Assembly (NCBI GenBank): GCA_028689655.1
Contig: JAQVCT010000009.1
Span: forward strand, 1 to 64,000
Direction of reading: 5' to 3'
From: Lachnospiraceae bacterium
Lineage (GTDB): Bacteria; Bacillota; Clostridia; Lachnospirales; Lachnospiraceae
Length of the DNA stretch: 64,000 bases
Numbering within the stretch: position 1 is the first letter of the stretch; the number at the start of each line of letters is the position of its first letter. Made by a program: the position numbers and the translations under genes. Below the pieces are notes generated by a model. The model was given only the letters and a program-made list of their open reading frames with translations. It was not told where the DNA came from and made no database searches. Below are positions 54,533-63,372 of the stretch, in pieces.

Positions 54533-54945
54533 ATTCTGTCAATCCTCTCCCCAGATGTGTGCCTTTTAAATTTTCACTTTAAAAAGCAGGGTTTTCTCAT
54601 TTGTCAATACCATTATAGAAATTTATTCACATTTTATCCAGTACTAAAACAGCCGTGTATCGTTGCAAAACTCGTACTTGACATTTCGTCATATATGTGC
54701 ATATTCCGTATGGTATAAAAGAATACAAAATGTAATCCGGGAAGAAAATTCTATGGCATCTTACATTAACAGAAACTTATATATGTTTCAAGATTATACA
54801 TTTCATGAAAAGAAACAGCAGATTTCTGCAAAATGAATGATGCCGACGTATAACAAAACAAAAGACTATTCCTTTAGTATATTTTACTAAATCGAATAGT
54901 CTTTTGTAATGAATAAATGTGTATTATAGTGTAGAAATCGTAATA
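54533..54945. other. Intergenic region with tpiA terminator
   Basis: 413 bases with no gene that I can support. The left part should hold the promoter of the HD-GYP operon. A TTGACA at 54680 region on the plus strand has no gene behind it. The right part contains the strong hairpin given as a separate terminator. I looked for c-di-GMP riboswitch motifs and did not find them. Confidence 0.5.
54860..54906 (-). terminator. Terminator downstream of tpiA
   Basis: Arms AAAAGACTATTC and GAATAGTCTTTT with an inner TTTAGTA/TACTAAA pair, making one long stem; U-tracts on either strand. Confidence 0.82.
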
Positions 54946-55695
54946 TTATTTCCAGTTAACGATCTTTCCAAAGTCTGGTTTGAGAGCTGCTCCGCCTACT
55001 AAGCCGCCATCGATATCCGGCTGTACGAATAATTCCGGAGCTGTAGCTGCGTTAACAGAACCGCCGTACTGAATACGGACAGCTGCTGCTGTTGCATCAT
55101 CATAAATCTCAGCGATGCACTCACGGATTGCTTTACAAACTTCCTGAGCCTGCTCTGTTGTAGCTGTCTTACCTGTTCCGATTGCCCAGATTGGTTCGTA
55201 AGCGATAACGGAGGTAGCTGCCTGAGCTGCTGTTACGTTCAGGAAACCAACCTTAACCTGCTGACGGATAAAGTCCATGGTAACGCCCTGTTCTCTCTGC
55301 TCTAATGTCTCTCCACAGCACATGATTGGAGTAATTCCGTGCTCGAAGGCTTTTAACATTTTCTTATTTACTGTCTCACTTGTCTCAGCGAAGTATTCTC
55401 TTCTCTCTGAGTGACCAAGTACTACGTATTTTACTCCTACGTCTGTTAACATTGATGGAGAGATCTCGCCTGTGTAAGCACCTTTCTCTTCGAAGTACAT
55501 ATTTTCAGCACCGATTTCGATGTTAGATCCCTTTGCAGCTTCCATTGCCGGGATGATATCGATAGCTGGTACGCAGAATACTACGTCAGCATCTTCTGTT
55601 GCTACTAATGGTTTTAATGTATTTACTAATTCTACTGCTTCGCTTGGAGTCATGTTCATTTTCCAGTTTCCAGCGATAATTTTCTTTCTTGCCAT
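54946..55695 (-). CDS. tpiA: Triosephosphate isomerase
   Basis: 249 residues, standard length. Interconverts dihydroxyacetone phosphate and glyceraldehyde 3-phosphate. Motifs: IIAGNWKMN with the catalytic Lys, the His in VVLGHSERR, the catalytic Glu in [17 protein letters not shown] followed by the mobile loop, and the phosphate-binding IQYGGSVN and [21 protein letters not shown] precedes the ATG. It follows pgk by ~220 bases, in the usual gap-pgk-tpi order on the minus strand. Confidence 0.98.
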   Translation of the reverse strand: MARKKIIAGNWKMNMTPSEAVELVNTLKPLVATEDADVVFCVPAIDIIPAMEAAKGSNIEIGAENMYFEEKGAYTGEISPSMLTDVGVKYVVLGHSERREYFAETSETVNKKMLKAFEHGITPIMCCGETLEQREQGVTMDFIRQQVKVGFLNVTAAQAATSVIAYEPIWAIGTGKTATTEQAQEVCKAIRECIAEIYDDATAAAVRIQYGGSVNAATAPELFVQPDIDGGLVGGAALKPDFGKIVNWK

Positions 55696-55914
55696 GGTTA
55701 ATCTCCTATTTTCTCTCTATGATTGATATGTCATTCAGAGCCAGGCAAATTCATAAAAATATGCGAATCATGCTTGCATAATTGAGCTTATTTTTGTGGA
55801 TTTATTTGGCGAAGTAACCACATAAGCAAAGGGAAAGCTTCGAAGAAGCGATTTTGCGCATGGGTTCTGAATAGTTACGTTGATATTTATATACATTTGT
55901 GAAATGATTCCGCT

Positions 55915-57123
55915 TTATTTATCGTTTGTGCAAGCTACACCTGGAAGCTCTTTGCCTTCTAAGAATTCAAGGGAAGCTCCACCACCTGTAGAGATATGAG
56001 TCATCTTGTCGCCAAATCCCAACTGATTTACTGCTGCTGCGGAATCACCACCACCGATGATTGTGGTAGCATCTGTCTCTGCAAGAGATTTTGCTACAGC
56101 GATTGTGCCTGATGCCAGGATAGGATTTTCAAATACGCCCATAGGTCCGTTCCAAACAACTGTTTTAGCGGATTTCACAGCGTCTGCGTACATAGCTGCT
56201 GTCTTTGTTCCGATATCAAGTCCCATCATATCTGCTGGAATCTTGTCTGAATCTACTACCTGGATATCAACTTTTGCGTCGATTGGGTTAGGGAAATCTT
56301 TTGTGATGGTAGTATCAACCGGTAAAAGAAGTTTTTTGCCAAGTTTTTCTGCTTTTTCCATCATTTCTTTACAGTAATCTAATTTTTCATTATCTACAAG
56401 AGATGTTCCGATTTCATATCCTTTTGCTTTTAAGAATGTGTAAGCCATACCGCCGCCGATGATCAGGGTATCACATTTCTCAAGTAAGTTGGAGATAACG
56501 TTTAATTTATCAGCAACTTTAGCACCGCCAAGGATTGCAACGAAAGGTCTAACTGGGTTTTCTACTGCATTTCCTAAGAAATTGATCTCTTTCTGCATTA
56601 AATATCCTACTACGGATTCTTTTGCAAGTGCACTGACACCTACATTAGAGCAATGTGCTCTATGAGCTGTACCAAATGCATCGATTACGACTACATCGCA
56701 GAGGGAAGCTAATTCTTTAGAGAATGCTTCACCATTCTTTGTCTCTTCGATTCTGTAACGTGTATTCTCAAGTAAGATAACGTCTCCGTCTTTCATAGCA
56801 GCCACTGCTGCTTTTGCATTAGGACCAACTACTTCCGGATCAGCTGCGAATTTTACTTCCTGTCCAAGTAACTCTGTTAATTTCTCAGCTACCGGTGCGA
56901 GAGATAATTCTGGCTTTGGTTCTCCCTTAGGTTTTCCAAGGTGAGAGCAAAGGATTACTCTACCGCCATCTGCGATTAATTTCTTGATGGTAGGAAGTGC
57001 TGCTGTAAGACGGTTTGTGTCTGTGATGGCACCATCTTTCAATGGTACGTTAAAATCACATCTGCAAAGAACGCGAAGTCCTTTTACATTAATATCATCT
57101 ACTGATTTTTTGTTTAATGACAT
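55915..57123 (-). CDS. pgk: Phosphoglycerate kinase
   Basis: 402 residues from the ATG with GGAGGACATAAAA (a Met five codons earlier overlaps the ribosome site). Transfers phosphate from 1,3-bisphosphoglycerate to ADP. The substrate motif [12 protein letters not shown], the SHLGKPKG helix, the hinge, [14 protein letters not shown] and the nucleotide motif [10 protein letters not shown] with [11 protein letters not shown] are all intact. Single protein, not fused to tpi. The stretch between gap and pgk has a terminator hairpin, so pgk may also be transcribed from its own promoter. Confidence 0.98.
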   Translation of the reverse strand: MSLNKKSVDDINVKGLRVLCRCDFNVPLKDGAITDTNRLTAALPTIKKLIADGGRVILCSHLGKPKGEPKPELSLAPVAEKLTELLGQEVKFAADPEVVGPNAKAAVAAMKDGDVILLENTRYRIEETKNGEAFSKELASLCDVVVIDAFGTAHRAHCSNVGVSALAKESVVGYLMQKEINFLGNAVENPVRPFVAILGGAKVADKLNVISNLLEKCDTLIIGGGMAYTFLKAKGYEIGTSLVDNEKLDYCKEMMEKAEKLGKKLLLPVDTTITKDFPNPIDAKVDIQVVDSDKIPADMMGLDIGTKTAAMYADAVKSAKTVVWNGPMGVFENPILASGTIAVAKSLAETDATTIIGGGDSAAAVNQLGFGDKMTHISTGGGASLEFLEGKELPGVACTNDK

Positions 57124-57160
57124 TTTTATGTCCTCCATTTTATCTTATTTTGAAAACATT

Positions 57161-57196
57161 TAAAAATGGGTCCGATCCTTATGGACCGGACCCATC
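57161..57196 (-). terminator. Terminator or attenuator between gap and pgk
   Basis: Arms ATGGGTCCG and CGGACCCAT, 12-base loop, followed on the minus strand by TTTTT. Would give an excess of gap message over pgk. Confidence 0.78.
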
Positions 57197-57299
57197 TAGG
57201 ATCTTACTTAATATGCCGCTCTGAAACTATTTCTCTTACGAAAACAAGTTTCATAAGCGCATAGTCACATTTTTATTCGCAAGCGATAAAAATGTTTCC

Positions 57300-58301
57300 T
57301 TATGCTAATTCAGAGAAGTATTTGATTGTACGAACCATCTGGCTTACGTATGAATTTTCGTTGTCATACCATGAAACAACCTGTACTAAGTTGTCATCGC
57401 CAACCATAGTCTGTGTTGCATCAAAGATTGAACCGTATGTGCTTCCAACGATATCAGAAGAAACGATTTCATCTGTATTGTAAGCAAAAGATTCTGTAGC
57501 TGCTGCTTTCATAGCTGCATTGATTTCATCTTTTGTTACAGATTTCTCTACTGTTGCTACTAAGATTGTAGTAGAACCTGTAGGAGTAGGTACACGCTGT
57601 GCAGAACCGATTAATTTTCCGTTTAATGCTGGAATAACAAGACCGATTGCTTTTGCTGCTCCTGTTGAGTTAGGAACGATATTTACAGCACCTGCTCTGG
57701 ATCTTCTTAAATCACCTTTTCTCTGTGGTCCGTCAAGGATCATCTGATCTCCTGTGTAAGCATGAATTGTGCTCATGATACCAGATTTGATTGTAGCTAA
57801 ATCATTTAATGCTTTAGCCATAGGTGCTAAACAGTTTGTAGTACAGGAAGCTGCTGAGATAACTGTGTCAGCTGCTGTTAATTCTTTGTGGTTTACATTG
57901 TAAACGATTGTAGGAAGGTCATTACCAGCTGGAGCTGAGATAACAACTTTACGAGCACCTGCTGTAATATGAGCAGAAGCTTTTTCTTTGGATGTGTAGA
58001 ATCCTGTACACTCAAGTACAACGTCTACTCCAAGTTCTCCCCAAGGAAGTTCTGCTGCATTCGCTTTAGCGTAAATTGTGATTTTCTTTCCATCAACTGT
58101 GATTGAATCTTCACCAGCTTCAACTTTATCAGCCAAAGCATATTTACCCTGTGATGAATCATATTTTAATAAGTGTGCTAACATTTTAGGACTTGTTAAG
58201 TCATTGATTGCTACTACTTCATATCCTTCTGCTCCAAACATCTGTCTGAATGCAAGACGACCGATACGGCCAAAACCATTGATTGCTACTTTAACTGCCA
58301 T
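57300..58301 (-). CDS. gap: Glyceraldehyde-3-phosphate dehydrogenase
   Basis: 333 residues. Oxidises glyceraldehyde 3-phosphate with NAD+ and phosphate. The NAD loop [15 protein letters not shown], the adenine-binding [17 protein letters not shown], catalytic Cys in [12 protein letters not shown], the His region in TIHAYTGDQ and the phosphate site in [12 protein letters not shown] are all standard. AGGAGGAATTACAA starts it. The glycine-rich loop and following acidic residues suit NAD rather than NADP. Confidence 0.98.
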   Translation of the reverse strand: MAVKVAINGFGRIGRLAFRQMFGAEGYEVVAINDLTSPKMLAHLLKYDSSQGKYALADKVEAGEDSITVDGKKITIYAKANAAELPWGELGVDVVLECTGFYTSKEKASAHITAGARKVVISAPAGNDLPTIVYNVNHKELTAADTVISAASCTTNCLAPMAKALNDLATIKSGIMSTIHAYTGDQMILDGPQRKGDLRRSRAGAVNIVPNSTGAAKAIGLVIPALNGKLIGSAQRVPTPTGSTTILVATVEKSVTKDEINAAMKAAATESFAYNTDEIVSSDIVGSTYGSIFDATQTMVGDDNLVQVVSWYDNENSYVSQMVRTIKYFSELA

Positions 58302-58386
58302 TTGTAATTCCTCCTAGAATTAAAAAATATTTTTTTTTGAAAACCACACTGTTACATATGATTGTCAAATTTTTATCAGCAAATTC

Positions 58387-58415
58387 ATTTTACAAGGTTC
58401 AACTGAAAATATCAA
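58387..58415 (-). promoter_or_regulatory. Predicted sigma-A promoter of gap
   Basis: TTGATA (-35) and TAAAAT (-10) with a 17-base spacer on the minus strand, giving a leader of about 80 bases. Confidence 0.55.
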
Positions 58416-58654
58416 GATGTAAATGTAAAATTCTTATTAAAATTTGGTGAAGTTTGGAAAAATCCTTATTTTATAAGGTTTATTTTGCTTTTTTTATCAA
58501 AATCAGTTACAATTCTACTATATACACAAATCATTCAATAGAAGAAACCGTAACTTTAATCAGGAAACTGTACTGTAATAAAAACTGTAACTGTTTTCTT
58601 TCGATTTTCTGTAACCCAAGTATGAACAATCTAACATGGAAAGGAATTATGACT

Positions 58655-59470
58655 ATGGCACTTACTGCTGATCTACACTTACACACAAACTTCTCCGGCG
58701 ATTCCACTGCAAAGATGGAGGACATGATCCTCGCAGGTATTGAAAAAGGCTTAACACATATGTGCTTTACAGAGCACCATGACATCGACTATATAACAGA
58801 CGGAAAGCCTGACGATACTTTTCTGGTAAATGTGGATTCTTACCTCTACGAATTAGCTACCTTAAAGGAAAAATATATGGACAAGATCCAGATTCTCTTC
58901 GGTGTGGAGCTGGGTGTCCAGCCACAGATCAAAAAAGATCTTCTGATCTTTGCCAGAAGCCGTGAGTTTGATTTTCTCATCGCCTCCGCCCACCTTGTAA
59001 ACAGAAAAGATCCCTACTATCCTTCTTTCTTCGAGGGCCGTTCTGATAAAGAAGCTTATGAAGAATATTTCAAAGCTACTTTGGACAGCATCAAAGCGTT
59101 CCACAACTTTGATGTTCTGGGTCACCTGGATTATGTGGTTCGCTATGGCAAGACGAAAAACGCTGAATACTCCTATGAACAGCATGGGGATATCATCGAC
59201 GAGATTCTCCGGTTCCTGGTAGAAAATGAAAAAGGGCTGGAGCTGAATACCGGCGGTTACCGTGCCGGATTGAACGCGCCAAATCCATGTATCGATATTA
59301 TAAAACGCTACAGGGAACTGGGGGGCGAATACGTGACTGTAGGCTCCGATGCACATGCACCCGCTGACGTGGCATGCGGCCTGGATAAAGCCAGTGAGAT
59401 CCTGAAATCCATCGGATTCAAATATTATGCCATCTATGAGAATCGTTTGCCGGAAATGCGAATCCTGTAG
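58655..59470 (+). CDS. PHP-domain histidinol-phosphatase-like protein
   Basis: About 271 residues from the ATG (MALTADLHLH) nine bases after AAGGA; the frame is open far upstream but that part looks non-coding. The PHP fold shows the metal ligands in DLHLHTNFSGDS, CFTEHHDID, VELG, ASAHLVN, the GHLDYVVRYG segment and TVGSDAHAPADV at the C-terminus. It resembles HisJ/HisK-type histidinol-phosphate phosphatases, which finish histidine synthesis, but PHP phosphatases have broad substrates and no his genes are near. Transcribed alone between gap (divergent) and adh (convergent). Confidence 0.85.
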   Translation: MALTADLHLHTNFSGDSTAKMEDMILAGIEKGLTHMCFTEHHDIDYITDGKPDDTFLVNVDSYLYELATLKEKYMDKIQILFGVELGVQPQIKKDLLIFARSREFDFLIASAHLVNRKDPYYPSFFEGRSDKEAYEEYFKATLDSIKAFHNFDVLGHLDYVVRYGKTKNAEYSYEQHGDIIDEILRFLVENEKGLELNTGGYRAGLNAPNPCIDIIKRYRELGGEYVTVGSDAHAPADVACGLDKASEILKSIGFKYYAIYENRLPEMRIL

Positions 59471-59532
59471 GTGATAACCACTACTTTCCCAATATTCCCA
59501 GTGATGGGATATCTTTAATCAGAATGTATACG

Positions 59533-59575
59533 AAAAACTCAGATTCCACTTTTTGCGTAGGAATCTGAGTTTTTC
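59533..59575 (+). terminator. Perfect 15-bp bidirectional terminator
   Basis: Arms AAAAACTCAGATTCC and GGAATCTGAGTTTTT around a 12-base loop, between convergent genes. Confidence 0.88.
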
Positions 59576-59602
59576 TTATATTTCTTATATTTTCGTATAT
59601 TC

Positions 59603-59697
59603 TAGAACATTTCATATTTCCCGGAACATCTCATAAGTCCTGGAACATTTCGTATTTCCCGAAACATTTCATAAGCCCTGGAATATTTCGTATTTCC
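59603..59697. repeat. Five 19-bp tandem repeats downstream of the alcohol dehydrogenase
   Basis: Five consecutive 19-base units (59603, 59622, 59641, 59660, 59679) with consensus TGGAACATTTCRTATTTCC; units alternate between two versions (..CGTATTTCC and ..CATAAGTCC), so the true period may be 38. The last unit runs to the first base of the dehydrogenase stop codon. Confidence 0.85.
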
Positions 59698-60914
59698 TAG
59701 AAGTCAACTTCTGTATCATAGTAGCAGCATTTCAACAGTTTTTCCATCTCTTCCTGGTCAGGCTGTCTTGGATTGGAGCCTGTGCATGCATCTATGATTG
59801 CATTTTTGGCAATCTCAGGTAATCTCTCCAGGAATACATCTTCCGGTACGAATCCCTGCTCTACCGGATAACTGTCCGTTCCATAATTTTTGATGCAATG
59901 AGGAATCTTCAATTCATCATTCATCTTGCGAAGATATGCGATCAATAAAGCTACCTTCTCATCCAGAGTATCTCCACCCAGCTTCATGAAATCTGCGATC
60001 ACACCGTAGCGTGCCTTCGCTGTCTCATCTTTGGCATTGTATGCGATGACTTTTGGTAAGTACATGGCATTGGCTGCACCATGGATAATGTGTGCACCGT
60101 GATCTGCAAATGCCGCACCTGTCTTATGTGCCATGGAGTGAACGATGCCCAGCAGTGCGTTGGAGAATGCCATACCTGCAAGACATTGTGCATTATGCAT
60201 GGAATCTCTCTTTGCCATATCTCCATTGTAGGAACCGATGAGATCACGCTGTACCATCTGGATGGCATGGAGTGCCAGGGGATCTGTGAAATCGCTGTTC
60301 GCCGTGGATACATATGCTTCGATGGCATGTGTCATGGCATCCATACCTGTATGTGCTACCAGTTTCTGTGGCATGGTCTCTGCAAGCTCTGGATCTACGA
60401 TAGCTACATCCGGTGTGATCTCGAAATCTGCGATTGGATATTTAATTCCTTTTTCATAATCTGTAATAATAGAAAATGCCGTTACTTCTGTAGCAGTACC
60501 TGAGGTGGAAGAAATGGCACAGAAATGTGCTTTTTGTCTCAATCTTGGAATGCCAAATACCTTGCACATATCCTCAAATGTGATATCCGGATATTCGTAT
60601 TTGATCCACATTGCTTTTGCTGCATCGATGGGTGAACCGCCGCCGATTGCCACGATCCAGTCAGGCTGAAATTCTGCCATGGCTTTGGCACCCTTCATAA
60701 CGGTTTCTACGGATGGATCGGGTTCTATTCCCTCGAATAATTTTACTTCCATTCCGGCTTCTTTCAGATAAGATTCCACTTTTTCCAGGAATCCGAAACG
60801 TTTCATAGAGCCACCGCCCACACAGACAATTGCTTTTTTCCCCTGGAATGTCTTCAGTGCTTCCAGCGCACCCTTTCCGTGATATAGATCTCTTGGTAAT
60901 GTAAACCTTGCCAT
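59697..60914 (-). CDS. Iron-containing alcohol dehydrogenase
   Basis: 405 residues of the group III family. The N-terminal Rossmann part has the GGGS and AIGGGSPIDAAKAMW nucleotide motifs; the C-terminal helical part holds the Fe ligands in IVDPELAETMP, HTGMDAMTHAIEAY, IVHSMAHKTGA and the DHGAHIIHGAANAMYLP segment. It likely reduces acetaldehyde, butyraldehyde or another aldehyde with NAD(P)H; substrate not decidable. AAGGAGGTTTTTTT is a strong start. A Rex-like palindrome sits across the predicted transcript start, so expression should rise with NADH. Confidence 0.93.
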   Translation of the reverse strand: MARFTLPRDLYHGKGALEALKTFQGKKAIVCVGGGSMKRFGFLEKVESYLKEAGMEVKLFEGIEPDPSVETVMKGAKAMAEFQPDWIVAIGGGSPIDAAKAMWIKYEYPDITFEDMCKVFGIPRLRQKAHFCAISSTSGTATEVTAFSIITDYEKGIKYPIADFEITPDVAIVDPELAETMPQKLVAHTGMDAMTHAIEAYVSTANSDFTDPLALHAIQMVQRDLIGSYNGDMAKRDSMHNAQCLAGMAFSNALLGIVHSMAHKTGAAFADHGAHIIHGAANAMYLPKVIAYNAKDETAKARYGVIADFMKLGGDTLDEKVALLIAYLRKMNDELKIPHCIKNYGTDSYPVEQGFVPEDVFLERLPEIAKNAIIDACTGSNPRQPDQEEMEKLLKCCYYDTEVDF

Positions 60915-60948
60915 AAAAAAACCTCCTTAATTGATATGTTATGTTGAA

Positions 60949-60966
60949 TTGTTATTTATTTAACAA
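60949..60966 (-). promoter_or_regulatory. Rex-like operator of the alcohol dehydrogenase gene
   Basis: TTGTTAAATAAATAACAA on the minus strand matches the clostridial Rex site TTGTTAA-N4-TTAACAA at all but one position. It begins about four bases after the predicted transcript start, an ideal repressor position. Confidence 0.7.
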
Positions 60967-60977
60967 TCCGTAACTAT

Positions 60978-61006
60978 ATTATAACAAATAAGGTAGATTG
61001 TGTATA
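60978..61006 (-). promoter_or_regulatory. Predicted promoter with extended -10
   Basis: Minus-strand TGTTATAAT is a perfect extended -10 (TATAAT at 60978-60983). The -35 at 17 bases is weak (TATACA), which suits the extended type. Confidence 0.6.
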
Positions 61007-61103
61007 GTGTATTATTGTAAATATTATTTTATTTTTATTTTATTTATTTCTATTTCTATTCTTACTTTTTCCCGATGATTGATCCCGGGTATTCTCTGCT
61101 CGT

Positions 61104-62183
61104 TCATCCCAATATGGTACCGCCGCCCAGCACAAACTCCCCGTCATAAAATACCACTGCCTGTCCCGGAGTCACTGCTCTCACCGGCTTCTCAAAGGTA
61201 CAGCGCACTGTCTTCTCGTCCAAGCGCTCTATGAGGCACATCTCACCCCTGTGGCTGTAGCGAATCTTCCCCAGGACACGCATGGGTTCCACCAGATCCT
61301 CTATGGACATAAAATTCAGATTGGTGCAGGTCAGGGTGTCTGTGAACACGTCCTCATTTTCACCAATGACCACCTCATTGGTTTCCGGACGAATCTCTGT
61401 GACGAACACCGGATGTCCCAACGCCAGATTCAGCCCTTTTCTCTGCCCTACGGTGTAATGGGTGATTCCCTTATGACGCCCGATGATCTCCCCGTCCGCA
61501 GTGACAAAATTCCCTGCTCCCGGCACTCTGCCTGTAGCGGCTTCATCGATAAAGCCCGCATAATCATTGTCCGGAATGAAACAGATCTCCTGACTGTCCG
61601 GCTTATGCGCCACCGGAAGTGCCATCTCCTCCGCGATCTGTCTGATCTCCTCCTTGGTGTACTCTCCCACGGGCATCATGGTATGGGACAACTGATACTG
61701 AGTCAGATTATACAGGGCGTAGGTCTGATCCTTCGCCGCTGTGGCCGACATACGCAGGGCATATCTGCCATTTGACAGTTGATCTACTCTGGCGTAGTGA
61801 CCTGTGGCGATATATTCTGCACCGATGGCGAGACTTCTCTGGAGGAGGGACTCCCATTTCACATATCGATTGCAGGCGATACATGGATTGGGCGTCCTGC
61901 CCTGGAGGTATTCCTCCACGAAATAGTCCATGACATTTTCCTTGAACTCTTTCTTGAAATTCATCACATAATAGGGAATGTCCAGCGCCTGCGCCACACG
62001 CCTCGCATCATCCACCGCTGTCAGTCCACAACAGCCACCACTCTCTTCCTTGGCGGCTTCCTCCTCGTCCTGCCAGATCTGCATGGTCACGCCCACCACG
62101 TCATAGCCCTGTTTTTTTAACAAATAAGCTGCCACTGAGGAATCCACCCCGCCGGACATACCTACCACTACTTTTTTACCCAT
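61104..62183 (-). CDS. mnmA: tRNA-specific 2-thiouridylase MnmA
   Basis: 359 residues from the ATG with GGAGAATAAA (an ATG four codons earlier is possible). It activates U34 of Lys, Glu and Gln tRNAs with ATP and inserts sulfur from a persulfide. The PP-loop [18 protein letters not shown], the catalytic Cys in [14 protein letters not shown], the second Cys in [10 protein letters not shown], the [17 protein letters not shown] domain and the C-terminal barrel are complete. An additional GGCCG segment (residues ~50) is common in Clostridia. It lies just after the SdpI gene and near iscU-iscS, the sulfur supply. Confidence 0.97.
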   Translation of the reverse strand: MGKKVVVGMSGGVDSSVAAYLLKKQGYDVVGVTMQIWQDEEEAAKEESGGCCGLTAVDDARRVAQALDIPYYVMNFKKEFKENVMDYFVEEYLQGRTPNPCIACNRYVKWESLLQRSLAIGAEYIATGHYARVDQLSNGRYALRMSATAAKDQTYALYNLTQYQLSHTMMPVGEYTKEEIRQIAEEMALPVAHKPDSQEICFIPDNDYAGFIDEAATGRVPGAGNFVTADGEIIGRHKGITHYTVGQRKGLNLALGHPVFVTEIRPETNEVVIGENEDVFTDTLTCTNLNFMSIEDLVEPMRVLGKIRYSHRGEMCLIERLDEKTVRCTFEKPVRAVTPGQAVVFYDGEFVLGGGTILG

Positions 62184-62227
62184 TTTATTCTCCATTTATT
62201 TTCATCCATTCTGTTCACTGATCCTGC

Positions 62228-62611
62228 CTACCGGAGTTTCCTGTTTCCATCTTTATCAAAGGTTCTTCTAAGTGCTCTTTCTGTAGGAACAATGGAACCA
62301 ACCAGAAAAAGCAACTGCATAGCACAGATGATACCACCTGTCAAGCTTACCACATCTTCGTTTTTATGAATCACACAAATCATTCCAACTATTGTCAGCA
62401 CTGATAGAATCAATCCATATTGAAACCATACTCTCCCACAATATGAATGTGCAAACATCCATGTATCTTTATTTTTCATGGACATGGATGTTCTATATCC
62501 AAATACAGAATTAATGCTTCCTGGTGCACTTTTTAAGAAATATCTGCCAAATCCCATCATCAAAAGCGGAATCGGTAGATCACTGATAAATATAAAAAGC
62601 CAAAAACCCAT
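62228..62611 (-). CDS. SdpI-family membrane protein
   Basis: 127 residues, with three or four hydrophobic helices and the family segment FGYRTSMSMKNKDTWMFAHSY, which in SdpI gives immunity to the SdpC toxin; other members are of unknown function. GGAGGATATTGT is a good start. No sdp-type toxin gene is visible nearby, so an immunity role is not supported by context. Confidence 0.85.
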   Translation of the reverse strand: MGFWLFIFISDLPIPLLMMGFGRYFLKSAPGSINSVFGYRTSMSMKNKDTWMFAHSYCGRVWFQYGLILSVLTIVGMICVIHKNEDVVSLTGGIICAMQLLFLVGSIVPTERALRRTFDKDGNRKLR

Positions 62612-62779
62612 ACAATATCCTCCGTTTGTTGGGATATCCGTCCATATAAATTTGCCTCCAGACAGGCTGACATTATCCTTCCGTTAAGTTATATCATAAA
62701 TGATTTTCCTATAATATTCAACATTTTCACCAAACCAAATTTTCTATTCAATGGGATTTTCATCCCTTTGGAAATAAGC

Positions 62780-62827
62780 GATGCCGTATAGGAGAGGAAA
62801 CCTGTACGGCATTTTTCTGTATCAATA
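62780..62827. terminator. Hairpin near iscU 3' end
   Basis: Arms ATGCCGTA and TACGGCAT with a 16-base loop and T's on the plus-strand side. On the minus strand it follows iscU by about 50 bases but lacks a clear U-tract, so the direction is uncertain. Confidence 0.5.
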
Positions 62828-62872
62828 TTCTATATCTGACTTGCGCTGTTGTTATGTGTCCTGCATCCCTCA

Positions 62873-63316
62873 TTAGTACTCTTCTTTTTCCTCTTCCTCG
62901 CCCTCGTGAATGTCGGACTTTGGTTTGGTCAGTCCCTCTATCCTGATGTGATGTTTCTCCGCATAGTCCCAGAGTGCGGCATGAATCGCCTCCTCCGCCA
63001 GAAGAGAACAATGCACTTTCACTGGCGGCAGTCCGTCCAGTGCTTCCATCACTGCCTTGTTGGTCACTTCCATGGCTTCCTGAATGCTCTTTCCCTTTAC
63101 CAGTTCTGTTGCCATACTGCTGGTGGCAACCGCCGCACCACAGCCAAAGGTCTTGAATTTACAGTCCCGAATGATTTGATTGTCATCGATATCCAGGTAG
63201 ATACGCATGATATCTCCGCATTTTGCATTTCCAACAGTACCTACACCGCTGGCATCCTCTATCTCTCCCACATTTCTGGGATTATTAAAATGATCCATTA
63301 CTTTTTCACTGTACAT
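62873..63316 (-). CDS. iscU: Iron-sulfur cluster scaffold protein (IscU/NifU-N)
   Basis: 147 residues. It assembles [2Fe-2S]/[4Fe-4S] clusters from persulfide sulfur. The three cluster cysteines are visible in GNAKCGDIM, TFGCGAAVATSS and VHCSLLAEEA, with the nearby Asp. The acidic tail (HEGEEEEKEEY) is a short extension. GACAGGAGCAAATAAAT precedes the ATG. It lies ~55 bases after the desulfurase gene that supplies the sulfur. Confidence 0.95.
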   Translation of the reverse strand: MYSEKVMDHFNNPRNVGEIEDASGVGTVGNAKCGDIMRIYLDIDDNQIIRDCKFKTFGCGAAVATSSMATELVKGKSIQEAMEVTNKAVMEALDGLPPVKVHCSLLAEEAIHAALWDYAEKHHIRIEGLTKPKSDIHEGEEEEKEEY

Positions 63317-63372
63317 ATTTATTTGCTCCTGTCTATTTTTTCTATATTTCTATATTTCATTTTTCTAGTACC

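Noticed and set aside
58454-58654. N-terminal extension of the PHP protein
   Set aside because: The 67 upstream codons are low-complexity and lie over the promoter region; the PHP motif DLHLHTNF belongs right after the start.
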